A DNA stretch of 64,000 nt from an uncultured Gammaproteobacteria bacterium (lineage in GTDB: Bacteria; Pseudomonadota; Gammaproteobacteria; Eutrophobiales; Eutrophobiaceae). Below, piece after piece: positions 19,117 to 26,858 of this stretch (its first letter is position 1; every line of letters begins with the position of its first letter). The stretch lies in the NCBI GenBank assembly GCA_938084745.1, contig CALKEZ010000012.1:62001-126000 (forward strand), in the 5' to 3' direction. The notes beneath the pieces are model-generated. The model made no database searches. It worked only from the letters and a program-made list of their open reading frames with translations, and was not told where the DNA came from. The translations under genes and the position numbers were made by a program.

Positions 19117-19869
19117 TTATAGCCCTCCGGCAGGATCGACAAAGGTTCCGGTGACATAAGATGACTTATCCGATGCCAGCCATAAAATAGCTTCAGCTAC
19201 TTCTATAGCGTTACCGCCTCTTTGCATAGGGACTCTATTCTTGAGTCTATCAACACGATCCGGTTCACCGCCAGAGGCATGCATATCGGTATAAATCAAA
19301 CCGGGACGGACGGCATTAACGCGGATTCCTTCATCTGCGACTTCAAGCGCAAGCCCTTTAGTCAGCGTATCGATTGCGCCCTTGGAGGCGGCATAGTCTA
19401 CGTACTCGTTTGGGGAACCCGTCGTGGACGCACGCGAAGATACATTTACAATAGCGCCTCCCATACCGCCCTGCTTTTTCGACATGCGCTTGACAGCTTC
19501 CTTGCTACAGAGAAAACAGCTCATTACATTGGTAAGAAGAACGTCTATAAAGCGATCTTCAGAGATAGCTTCCAATCGAGATTGCTTGCGCAGGATTCCG
19601 ACATTATTTACTAATACGGATAATGGCCCGAATTCATCATCAACCGCCCTGAATAATGTTTCGACTTCAGCGGCGACAGCAACATTTGCTTTTACGGCAA
19701 TACATTTTCCGCCTTTTTCCAGTATCTCAGACTTAACTTTATCTGCGGCAGAATCATTTGAAATATAGTTTAAACAAACAGCATATCCATGCTCTGAAAA
19801 GAGTTTGGCCGTTTCAGCGCCGATACCTCGGCTACTTCCTGTAATGATTGCGATTTTGTTTAGGGGCAT
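19117..19869 (-). CDS. SDR family NAD(P)-dependent oxidoreductase
   Basis: A 250-residue classical short-chain dehydrogenase/reductase. The nucleotide-binding motif is IITGSSRGIGAETA (residues 8-21), the structural NNVG motif is in LVNNVGILR (about 86-94), and the catalytic Ser-Tyr-Lys set is in VNVSSRAS and EYVDYAASKGA (about 142-165). Substrate unknown; FabG-like sugar or 3-oxoacyl reductases share this pattern. It lies between pstC and pstS on the same strand but has no PhoB box of its own, and it separates the transporter genes from pstS. It is probably an unrelated gene between Pho-regulated units. Confidence 0.88.
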   Translation of the reverse strand: MPLNKIAIITGSSRGIGAETAKLFSEHGYAVCLNYISNDSAADKVKSEILEKGGKCIAVKANVAVAAEVETLFRAVDDEFGPLSVLVNNVGILRKQSRLEAISEDRFIDVLLTNVMSCFLCSKEAVKRMSKKQGGMGGAIVNVSSRASTTGSPNEYVDYAASKGAIDTLTKGLALEVADEGIRVNAVRPGLIYTDMHASGGEPDRVDRLKNRVPMQRGGNAIEVAEAILWLASDKSSYVTGTFVDPAGGL

Positions 19870-19974
19870 TTGCTTAGCTTATTGGAGAAACAAGGGTTAA
19901 AGGAAAATTTGTCGGGTTAGTAATTATGCAATTTTATAGATGGCATCATTCAAACTATTGTAGTTCAACAAAGA

Positions 19975-20207
19975 GGATGCTGAAAGACGTCGCTTCGGAC
20001 TCCTGTCAACGTTACTTTTTAACGGACCACTATCTGAGAGAAGCCGCTCCTGCGCATCCAGATTTCACATCGCGGATGCTGAAAGACGTCGCTTCGGACT
20101 CCTGTCAGCGTTACTTTTTAACATGCCGCCATCCTGAAAGACGCCGCTCCTGCGCATCCTGAATTTAACATCGAGGTTGCTGAAAGATGTCGCTTCGGAC
20201 TCCTGTC
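19975..20207. repeat. Imperfect tandem repeat, 99-101 bp unit, 2.3 copies
   Basis: A core of about 33 bases beginning GGATGCTGAAAGACGTCGCT recurs at 19975, 20074 and 20175 (the third with two or three changes, GGTTGC and GATGTC). The spacer in units 1 and 2 is also related, with CCGCTCCTGCGCATCC and a run like AACGTTACTTTTTAAC. Each unit starts with GGATGC and carries the inverted GCATCC about 80 bases later, so each can fold. An open frame runs through the plus strand because the unit is near a multiple of three, but its product is only the repeat and is not credible as a gene. It fills the 430-bp gap between pstS and the SDR gene. Confidence 0.85.
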
Positions 20208-20238
20208 CTCTCGCGACATACTCTCCATCCATGGAGAT

Positions 20239-20261
20239 AAAAAAACCCCGCCGGGGCGGGG
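20239..20261 (-). terminator. Rho-independent terminator of pstS
   Basis: On the minus strand a GC stem CCCCGC/GCGGGG with a 4-base loop is followed by seven T. It lies about 40 bp after the pstS stop codon, so pstS is transcribed on its own. Confidence 0.88.
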
Positions 20262-20299
20262 TGATATTACTTTAAGGGAAAGCTTTTAAAATACAGTAA

Positions 20300-21274
20300 T
20301 CAGTTGGCTATTTTTGCCAATTCTCTCTCAGCGACCTTGGCAGGCAGTGGAATATAGCCGTCTTTCACGACGACGAGTTGACCCGCTTTAGAAAGAATCA
20401 TCTTGATAAATTCGCTTTCCAGAGGAGCCAACGGTCTATTGGGCCGTTTGTTCACATAGACGTACAGGAAACGACCTAATGGATAGGTACCTGCCGAAGC
20501 ATTGATTGGGGTTGCCGCAATAAATTCACCGCCGTCTTTTTTGCTTAATGGCACAGCTTTAACGCCTGAAGTCATGTAACCTATACCGGAATAACCAAGG
20601 CCATTTAAGGATTTGGTTATACCCTGCACAACAGAAGCTGAACCTGGCTGCTCATTAACACTGTCCTTATAGTCACCTTTACATAGCGCTTTCTTTTTAA
20701 AGTAACCATAGGTACCTGACACTGAATTACGTCCATAGAGTTGAACTGGACGACTGGCCCAGTCACCGGTTAAACCCAGTTGACCCCAGGTGGAAATGTC
20801 ATTGGCATAACCACATTTACGCGTTGCCGAAAACATGGCATCGACTTGTGGGATAGATAAACCTTCGACTGGATTGTCTTTATTGACGTATACAGCAAGC
20901 GCATCGATAGCGACGGCAATCGCTGTTGGTTTATAACCAAACTTGGATTCAAACGACGCTAGCTCCTTGTCTTTCATTTTGCGACTCATCGGTCCGAAAT
21001 TCGACGTGCCCTCGGTTAAAGCGGGTGGCGCAGTAGACGAACCTGCCGCTTGTATCTGAACATTAACGTTAGGATAGAGACGTTTAAATTCTTCGGCCCA
21101 AAACGTCATTAAGTTCGCGAGAGTATCGGAACCGACGCTGCTAATGTTGCCGGAAACACCGCTAGCCTTGGTATAATCAGGCAATCCAGCATCAATCTTG
21201 TCTTGCGCCATGGACGATAATGGCAGTGTTACTGAGAGCGCAATAAAAATTGCAGAGAGCCTCTTAATAGTCAT
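20300..21274 (-). CDS. pstS: Phosphate ABC transporter substrate-binding protein PstS
   Basis: A 324-residue periplasmic phosphate-binding protein with a signal peptide ([10 protein letters not shown] to SSMAQ, cleavage near residue 23). The phosphate-binding loop elements are [16 protein letters not shown] (about residues 47-62), [12 protein letters not shown] (about 74-85) and [12 protein letters not shown] (about 180-191). It is the variant common in Vibrio and other marine gammaproteobacteria. The ATG is preceded by AAGGAGAT at 21283-21290. Transcription is from a PhoB-controlled promoter upstream and ends at a clear terminator, which allows more PstS than permease. Confidence 0.94.
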   Translation of the reverse strand: MTIKRLSAIFIALSVTLPLSSMAQDKIDAGLPDYTKASGVSGNISSVGSDTLANLMTFWAEEFKRLYPNVNVQIQAAGSSTAPPALTEGTSNFGPMSRKMKDKELASFESKFGYKPTAIAVAIDALAVYVNKDNPVEGLSIPQVDAMFSATRKCGYANDISTWGQLGLTGDWASRPVQLYGRNSVSGTYGYFKKKALCKGDYKDSVNEQPGSASVVQGITKSLNGLGYSGIGYMTSGVKAVPLSKKDGGEFIAATPINASAGTYPLGRFLYVYVNKRPNRPLAPLESEFIKMILSKAGQLVVVKDGYIPLPAKVAERELAKIAN

Positions 21275-21334
21275 TTAAATTTATCTCCTTGAGATATAGA
21301 ACGAATTTCATGTGATCTTTAAATTGATGGAAGG

Positions 21335-21390
21335 ATTATTGAGCAGGGAAATGACAAGGTAGTGTAAATAGTATTACAGTTTCATTACAA
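21335..21390 (-). promoter_or_regulatory. PhoB-dependent promoter of pstS with four 11-bp units
   Basis: On the minus strand four consecutive 11-bp units begin TTGTAAT, CTGTAAT, TTTACAC and TTGTCAT (21390 down to 21351, the last 7-mer ending there). Exactly ten bases after the last 7-mer comes AATAAT (21340-21335), a -10-like hexamer. The start of transcription would be near 21328, giving a leader of about 54 nt. The first two units are the best match to a PhoB box (TTGTAAT GAAA CTGTAAT). Confidence 0.78.
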
Positions 21391-21442
21391 AACGCTGAAA
21401 ACCAAATACTAATCGGTCAAAACCATGCACGCCTGAAGTGTG

Positions 21443-22759
21443 TTATGCGCTCAAGGTTCTCTTTGTCTGATTGTTTGAGCGCACTATATGCGATTTCGGC
21501 AGATCGCAGCAGAAGAGACTACCTTTATTCAAATCGCTTTCGATAACCAGGTTACCGTCATAACGGGCCAAGGCATGTTTAACGATGGCCAAACCCAGGC
21601 CGGTACCGCCTTTTTCCCTGGACCGACCCGCATCAATGCGATAAAAACGCTCGGTTAATCTTGGTATATGCTCAGGCGCAATACCCGGCCCGTTATCACG
21701 AACGCTAAAATGTGCACCGGCTTCATCTTCATACCACGCCAGAGCTATGTGTCCATACTCGGGGGTATATTGGACCGCATTAAACACCAGGTTAGAAAAT
21801 ATACTGTATATTTCCTGTTGATTAGCTTTTAGAAATAATTCGTTATCGATATCAAGCGTGAGCTCATGGTTCATAAAGCCGCTTAATGACCGTGCTTCGT
21901 TTGCTATCGATAGCAGCATGTCAGGGACCGGAATAACATCATGAATGGCGTTGCTTGAACCTGACTCCAAACTCGAAAGCTGCATAAGGTCTTGAATCAG
22001 ACGTTGCATACGTGTTGCTTGCGATCGCATTTGTTTAATATAAGTGACCCACTCAGGTGGGCATTGCGCATCATCAATGAAGCTTTCGAGATAGCCGGAT
22101 ATTACCGTCAAGGGGGTACGCAATTCATGTGACGCATTGGCAATAAAATCCTTGCGCATCTGGTGCGTGCGCGAGATTGCCGTAACGTCTCTGGCAACCA
22201 GTAATTTTTGTGTATCGCCATATGGCGAAATACGAATCTCAAGCACAAGCTTGATATTTACTGGCGAAGTAATTTGTAAGCCTTTTTCAAGTTCAGCATC
22301 ACTTGCATTCAGGTATTTGATTAGGCGTGGGTAACGCACCAGATTGGATAAGCGCAAACCACCGTCCTTAGGCCAGATAACACCCATATATTCCTGGGCT
22401 TTGGCATTAGCCCACTCAATCTCGCCATGTTCACCGAGGATGATTACCCCATCAGGTATGGCCGCGGTGCCTTCCTGAAAGCGTTTTAAATAACCCGAAA
22501 GTTTAAGTTTGCGTGATTTATTTCTGTCTCGAAGGTAATCAATTTCACGACACGTTTCGTCAACAATGCCTGTTTGCGAGGGACTACTGACTTCCTGGCG
22601 TTTTTTTAACCAGCGCAGTATTTTCGAGAACTCCCGGTATTGCCACCAGATAAAAAACAACAAACCCGCGATTAAACACAAGGAAAAATGATTGGTAACA
22701 ATACCCGCAAGGCTACTAAGAAAAAGTACGCTCAGGAAACGCCAGATATCGTACTTCAT
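21443..22759 (-). CDS. phoR: Phosphate regulon sensor histidine kinase PhoR
   Basis: A 438-residue PhoR. Two adjacent membrane segments (about residues 8-40) have almost no periplasmic loop. Next come a PAS domain (about 95-195), a HisKA domain with the phosphorylated histidine in NASHELRTPLTV (His211), and a HATPase domain with N-box FNAVQY (about 330), DNGPGI and GGTGLGLAIVKH (about 386-397). It controls PhoB phosphorylation in response to phosphate through PhoU and PstSCAB. It is 12 bp downstream of phoB and surely co-transcribed. Length and order match E. coli. Confidence 0.95.
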   Translation of the reverse strand: MKYDIWRFLSVLFLSSLAGIVTNHFSLCLIAGLLFFIWWQYREFSKILRWLKKRQEVSSPSQTGIVDETCREIDYLRDRNKSRKLKLSGYLKRFQEGTAAIPDGVIILGEHGEIEWANAKAQEYMGVIWPKDGGLRLSNLVRYPRLIKYLNASDAELEKGLQITSPVNIKLVLEIRISPYGDTQKLLVARDVTAISRTHQMRKDFIANASHELRTPLTVISGYLESFIDDAQCPPEWVTYIKQMRSQATRMQRLIQDLMQLSSLESGSSNAIHDVIPVPDMLLSIANEARSLSGFMNHELTLDIDNELFLKANQQEIYSIFSNLVFNAVQYTPEYGHIALAWYEDEAGAHFSVRDNGPGIAPEHIPRLTERFYRIDAGRSREKGGTGLGLAIVKHALARYDGNLVIESDLNKGSLFCCDLPKSHIVRSNNQTKRTLSA

Positions 22760-22771
22760 GATCTTGCTAGA

Positions 22772-23458
22772 TTAACGTGTTGAAAAACGATAGCCCACAC
22801 TACGTACGGTCTGGATGTATTTATCAAATCCAAAGGGTTCAAGCGTTTTCCTGAGTCGGCGTATATGGACATCCACCGTACGTTCCTCAACGTAAACATT
22901 TTCACCCCAAACATGATCCAGTAACTGGGAACGACTATACACCCGTTCCGGATGGGTGATAAAGAAATGTAGCAACTTAAATTCAGTTGGACTGATTTCG
23001 ATCACCTGATTATCCGCTGATACACGATAGGTCTCGGAGTCCAGCAGTAAACCATTAACCTCGATCACACCGGAGGCGGCACCATCCGAGTAACGTCTTA
23101 ACACTGCTTTTACTCTGGCGATGAGCTCTTTTGTGGAAAATGGCTTGGTAATGTAATCGTCGGCACCGGTATCCAGGGCTTTAACTTTATCGGCTTCTTC
23201 ACCTTTTGCTGTAAGCATGATGAGGGGAATATCCCGGGTTTCCCGCACACTGCGTAAACGCCGGGCATAATCAATACCGCTCATGCCGGGCAGCATCCAG
23301 TCGAGCAATATCAAGTTAGGCCGATTTACCTCTATTGTAGTCCTTGCCTGTTCGACATCGCCAACCTCATCACAGAGAAACCCTTCTTTCATCAGGGCAT
23401 AGCCCAACATGTCACGAATAGCTTCCTCATCTTCGATGATCAGTATCTTGTTTTTCAC
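22772..23458 (-). CDS. phoB: Phosphate regulon response regulator PhoB
   Basis: An OmpR-type regulator. The receiver domain has an acidic pocket IIEDEE and the phosphorylated aspartate in ILLDWMLPG; the C-terminal winged helix includes [14 protein letters not shown] and [15 protein letters not shown]. An upstream in-frame ATG at 23482 would add eight residues (MYESEINI). The GTG at 23458 is preferred for two reasons. It aligns [11 protein letters not shown] with E. coli MARRILVVEDE and puts the phosphorylated residue at Asp53 in a 228-residue protein. Also, the PhoB promoter upstream would start transcription almost on the upstream ATG, leaving a 24-nt leader for the GTG. Autoregulated by its own box. 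Confidence 0.93.
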   Translation of the reverse strand: MKNKILIIEDEEAIRDMLGYALMKEGFLCDEVGDVEQARTTIEVNRPNLILLDWMLPGMSGIDYARRLRSVRETRDIPLIMLTAKGEEADKVKALDTGADDYITKPFSTKELIARVKAVLRRYSDGAASGVIEVNGLLLDSETYRVSADNQVIEISPTEFKLLHFFITHPERVYSRSQLLDHVWGENVYVEERTVDVHIRRLRKTLEPFGFDKYIQTVRSVGYRFSTR

Positions 23459-23489
23459 AATATTTATTTCGGACTCATACATGCAACGT

Positions 23490-23523
23490 ATTAGAAAGGA
23501 TGAATATTACAACTTCATTACAC
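23490..23523 (-). promoter_or_regulatory. PhoB-dependent (autoregulated) promoter of phoBR
   Basis: On the minus strand GTGTAAT GAAG TTGTAAT (23523-23506) is followed after ten bases by the -10-like TCTAAT (23495-23490). It has the same layout as at pstS and pstC. The predicted start of transcription is at about 23483. Confidence 0.75.
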
Positions 23524-23699
23524 AAAAGACCTTAATAATGAAAGAAGACATCTAGCTTAAAGCACGATAGACAGAATTAACGACTTTAATACGCGCGATT
23601 GAAATCGGATCAGTTGCAGCAATATCAAACCGCGGCCTATTTGCTTCCTCTTCCAACCGCAAAAAACGACATTGCCGGGAAGTCGGCCTATCAAATTAT

Positions 23700-23742
23700 C
23701 CAGGCTGGCAGGCTAAAGAGATGGTCAGGCCTGCCAGCCTGG
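23700..23742. terminator. Perfect 14-bp stem-loop after the porin gene
   Basis: Arms CCAGGCTGGCAGGC (23700-23713) and its exact reverse complement (23729-23742) enclose a 15-base loop, 10 bp after the porin stop codon. There is no T-run on the minus strand, so it may stabilise the 3' end of the transcript or end transcription with help from Rho; it is not a classical intrinsic terminator. Confidence 0.6.
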
Positions 23743-23751
23743 CATGGTGGC

Positions 23752-25257
23752 TTAGAACGATACATCCCACTGTACGCGAAACCGATTGTCATTAACTTGT
23801 CGGTTTACTACAGCGTCATCCAAAGACAGGTACGAAAAGTCGGCGGTAAGCTTGTTGTTATGCCCGGCAAAAAACCAGTTTGCGCCGATGGTGACCTCTT
23901 CACGCCTATTATTAACAAGGACATTAGCCGAGTTAGGCTCATCTACGAAGGCGTAGCGCGCCGCAAGCTCGAGTTCCTTAGGTATAGCTGGAATGAGGTG
24001 GTGGAAAAAGTAACCGGATTGCACGTAAGCACCTTCCATATCGCTGGTGGTGTTATTAGCGGTATCGTCAATTTCTTTCCAGTGATATTCCTGTTGGATG
24101 GATAATCCTTTCCACTTGAATGCAAAGCCCTGCGTATATTGCTCGACTTCGAATTGCCCATTGGTGGCAGTACCCGGGCTAGCGAAACCACTAAGATTGC
24201 CGCAACCACTGGATGACCAACGGGTGCAGCGGCCTTTGTTTGTCGCTGCGCCAAATGAAAGACTTCCGGTGGGCAATTCCGTATATTCCACGTCCGTTTG
24301 TTTCCATTTAAGGTCACGACCAAGAAAGTTCCATTGCAGTCGACCCATGTACATCAAATCTTCATCATCGTTACGTACACCACGGCCCTCACCAGTAAAA
24401 GCGCCGACGTAGTAGCGCAAATCAGCAGGCGTTTCTTTGAACAAACGACCACGTAATTGCACACCAACCTGGCGATCGATTGTGAATTGTCGATTGACTA
24501 TAGAACGCTCGACAAACTGCTGCCGACCAGAGGAATCAACACGCTCTCGGTTGTAATCGATTTTCCACTGACCAACTCGTAGAGCCAACTCTTCCCATTT
24601 ATCCAATGTTATACGCCAATCGATAACGCGTGAACTCGCGCTAGAACTGCTGTTACTGGTACTACGCGTTGGTTCCAGATCGACCTCAAAATAATAGCCA
24701 ATCCAGGGGCGAAATCCGTAGCCACCAATCTTCATTCGAAGCCGGCGTGCTTCGAAAGTGTTTTGTGTATCATCATTTTCAAAATTGGCGATACTGCGAG
24801 GATCACTTCTGTATGGGCTGGTATAGCGTAGCTGTGCACGCCACTGCAGGTTCGTCTGCCAGTTACCATCGCGCGATTCAAACCGAAATCCTTTACTACC
24901 GTGGCTGACTTTCACGGGGAACTCGTTATCTACCTTCTTTGCGACCTGGTCATTGACGGTTTTTTCAACTTTAGTGTCGATATGCTTATCGAGTTTTTGA
25001 TCCATTGCCTCGCTAACTTTGCGATCAACGATTTCTTCCACTTCAGCCTCTGTAGCAGCAGTCGATACACCGAAATCCTTGCTACTCAGGCTGGGTTTCT
25101 GCATCAGCTCTTTATGTTGGCTCTCGGTAATGGCGCCATTGTTTAATAAAATATCAAGCAGTGCCTTATCCGCAGCATTTGCAGAAAAACTCACTGCTGC
25201 GAGGATAAAAACAACGCTCGTGCGAAAAAACTTCGTGTATGTTCGGAACGATTTCAT
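23752..25257 (-). CDS. Phosphate-selective porin, OprP/OprO family
   Basis: A 501-residue outer-membrane porin. It has a signal peptide (MKSFRTYTKFF to SANA, cleavage near residue 28), a predicted coiled-coil region (about 45-110, rich in Glu/Lys/Val, e.g. DRKVSEAMDQKLDKHIDTKV) and a porin barrel with alternating beta strands that ends in phenylalanine (VQWDVSF), the usual outer-membrane assembly signal. The barrel shows the family strand FRFESRDGNWQTNLQWRAQLRY. OprP and OprO take up phosphate and polyphosphate under starvation. A PhoB-controlled promoter lies upstream, in agreement. Confidence 0.9.
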   Translation of the reverse strand: MKSFRTYTKFFRTSVVFILAAVSFSANAADKALLDILLNNGAITESQHKELMQKPSLSSKDFGVSTAATEAEVEEIVDRKVSEAMDQKLDKHIDTKVEKTVNDQVAKKVDNEFPVKVSHGSKGFRFESRDGNWQTNLQWRAQLRYTSPYRSDPRSIANFENDDTQNTFEARRLRMKIGGYGFRPWIGYYFEVDLEPTRSTSNSSSSASSRVIDWRITLDKWEELALRVGQWKIDYNRERVDSSGRQQFVERSIVNRQFTIDRQVGVQLRGRLFKETPADLRYYVGAFTGEGRGVRNDDEDLMYMGRLQWNFLGRDLKWKQTDVEYTELPTGSLSFGAATNKGRCTRWSSSGCGNLSGFASPGTATNGQFEVEQYTQGFAFKWKGLSIQQEYHWKEIDDTANNTTSDMEGAYVQSGYFFHHLIPAIPKELELAARYAFVDEPNSANVLVNNRREEVTIGANWFFAGHNNKLTADFSYLSLDDAVVNRQVNDNRFRVQWDVSF

Positions 25258-25894
25258 ATTTAAATCCTACAATTAATTAATTTTGTTAAAATAATCTATG
25301 GCAAAAGTCTTTTAACCAGTTCTACTTATTCCCCATAGTTAAATAACGTGTGTCAGGCGTATTTCTATGAAATAACCTTGATGGCATTCTCGTGTGTTTG
25401 CATGACAAGCTAGCGTCAGAAATATTACATTTTTATGACTGTCTGCTCAGAGCGGCATAATGCCCACGGTGCTGTGAAAGAGCAGATTGAATCGAATCTA
25501 TGGTTGGTCTGGCAGAATCTCTGGATTTGGCTATTTAATAATGACGCGTAAGGATCCGCTAATATCAATGACAGGACGTCATTAAGATGAGAGAGTCGGG
25601 ATGCTAAAGATGCCTTGAAGAGCATAAGGTCGGTAGGCGGGGGCTGAAAATGTTGTTACATCACAGCGCACACGAATAACTTGCCTGGCGTAACAGCAAA
25701 TGGGATTGGGATTCTGGCACCACTGGTAGTGGCGAATCAGGCATACTCCTCTTTAGAGCACTAACCTCCGATTCCAGACCGCCTTCAGAAATATAATCAA
25801 AATCCGCTAGAACAGGGGTTTAATTGGGTGAAAATAGATCATCGAAGTTAAGGCTAATGAAACCCGGAATTCTCTGATAAATAACAATGTATGT
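25258..25894. other. Intergenic region upstream of the porin, no gene seen
   Basis: This 637-bp stretch holds the PhoB-dependent porin promoter near 25.4 kb. A minus-strand open frame at 25425-25625 lies over that promoter and has no coding character. The remaining part (about 25450-25890) shows no repeat, RNA gene or protein that I can support. Confidence 0.6.
25386..25441 (-). promoter_or_regulatory. PhoB-dependent promoter of the porin with four 11-bp units
   Basis: On the minus strand, units begin CAGTCAT, ATGTAAT, CTGACGC and TTGTCAT at 11-bp steps from 25441. Ten bases after the last 7-mer lies GAGAAT (25391-25386), a weaker -10. The leader to the porin ATG would be about 120 nt. Confidence 0.65.
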
Positions 25895-26599
25895 TTAATC
25901 GATTAAAGAAAAGCTTGATTGCATACCGATAAAGGCAATGTGATTGACTACATCATCTGCGCTACCCTGACCTGCTACATATTGATTTTGATAACCCGTC
26001 TCAAAAGCGAAGTTTTTCGATATTCTGTAATTCAATCCAATAAAAAAACGATTTTGATTGAATCCTGACCGGGGTCCACCATCCGTATCATTTAAATGTA
26101 TAAACACCTCTTCATTAATAGCTAATGATAGATTGTCATGTATTCCATTCAAAGGGTAAATGAAACGAGCAAAATACCTAAAACGCAGAGAGACGTCATC
26201 AACGCCCTCGATAAAGCGTTGCTCCAGGCGTATACGGTGCATCAGTTCATGAGTACCCGTTAAAGATTGCTTTGCAAGCAACTCCTGAAATGAACGATGC
26301 TCAACTTTATCCGGATCATAGGTAGGAATAATCGCATAACCTTGATAGATGCCAATATCAGGGTTGAGTTGATAACCCAACGCGCCCCTGATCAATACTG
26401 TATCGATACTGCCATTATCGCCCCCGGGAATATCAGCAACAGTAAATCGTGGCTGAATATCCAGAAACCCGCGATATTGTTCAGTGAACTGAAACCGGTT
26501 CAGCGACATCGTCCATAAGCTTGACCTGGTATCTGTATCCGCAAAAACAATCGCCGGCAACAGCAAACACAACGCCAAAGAGACACGAATATTGAGCAT
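25895..26599 (-). CDS. DUF2490 domain outer-membrane protein
   Basis: A 234-residue secreted protein with a signal peptide (MLNIRVSLALCLLLPAIVFA). The DUF2490 pattern follows: LWTMSLNRFQFTEQYRGFLDIQPRF near residue 30, LIRGALGYQLNPDIGIYQGY, ELMHRIRLEQRF (about 118-129), FIYPLN and FNQNRFFIGLNYRISKNFAFETGYQNQY. This is a predicted outer-membrane beta barrel of unknown function. A GTG sits directly before the chosen ATG and could also start the protein, adding one residue. It stands alone between the porin and the SulP transporter, with no PhoB box, so it may not belong to the Pho regulon. Confidence 0.85.
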   Translation of the reverse strand: MLNIRVSLALCLLLPAIVFADTDTRSSLWTMSLNRFQFTEQYRGFLDIQPRFTVADIPGGDNGSIDTVLIRGALGYQLNPDIGIYQGYAIIPTYDPDKVEHRSFQELLAKQSLTGTHELMHRIRLEQRFIEGVDDVSLRFRYFARFIYPLNGIHDNLSLAINEEVFIHLNDTDGGPRSGFNQNRFFIGLNYRISKNFAFETGYQNQYVAGQGSADDVVNHIAFIGMQSSFSLID

Positions 26600-26858
26600 C
26601 ACAACATGGTCCAGAATTTATCAACAACCCGGCTAGAAAATTTGTTTACCATTATCTTTCGTTTAGGTGTTCCTGTTTACGATACCTGAACCGGGAATGG
26701 AGGCATTCCTTATGATCCCCGCTTTTACGTTTTATTGCGCTATTGATTGATGCGTCCTCTCAAATGACGCCTTATCTACGTGGCCATATGCGTGACGATC
26801 CATCAATTACTCTAAAATTTATAGATACCTTTCTAGTACGCGTTTTCAGGAGAGTTTT

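Noticed and set aside
19926-20162. Plus-strand 78-codon open frame with repeated RMLKDVASDS
   Set aside because: It runs over the 99-101 bp tandem repeat; the protein repeats only because the unit does. No ribosome site.
19975-20207. CRISPR array
   Set aside because: Only 2.3 copies, 99-101 bp period, spacers related to each other, and no cas genes.
23599-24105. Plus-strand 168-codon frame opposite the porin
   Set aside because: Antisense shadow of the porin gene; the minus strand has a full, recognisable protein.
25425-25625. Minus-strand 66-codon frame upstream of the porin
   Set aside because: It covers the PhoB box array and shows no ribosome site or protein family.
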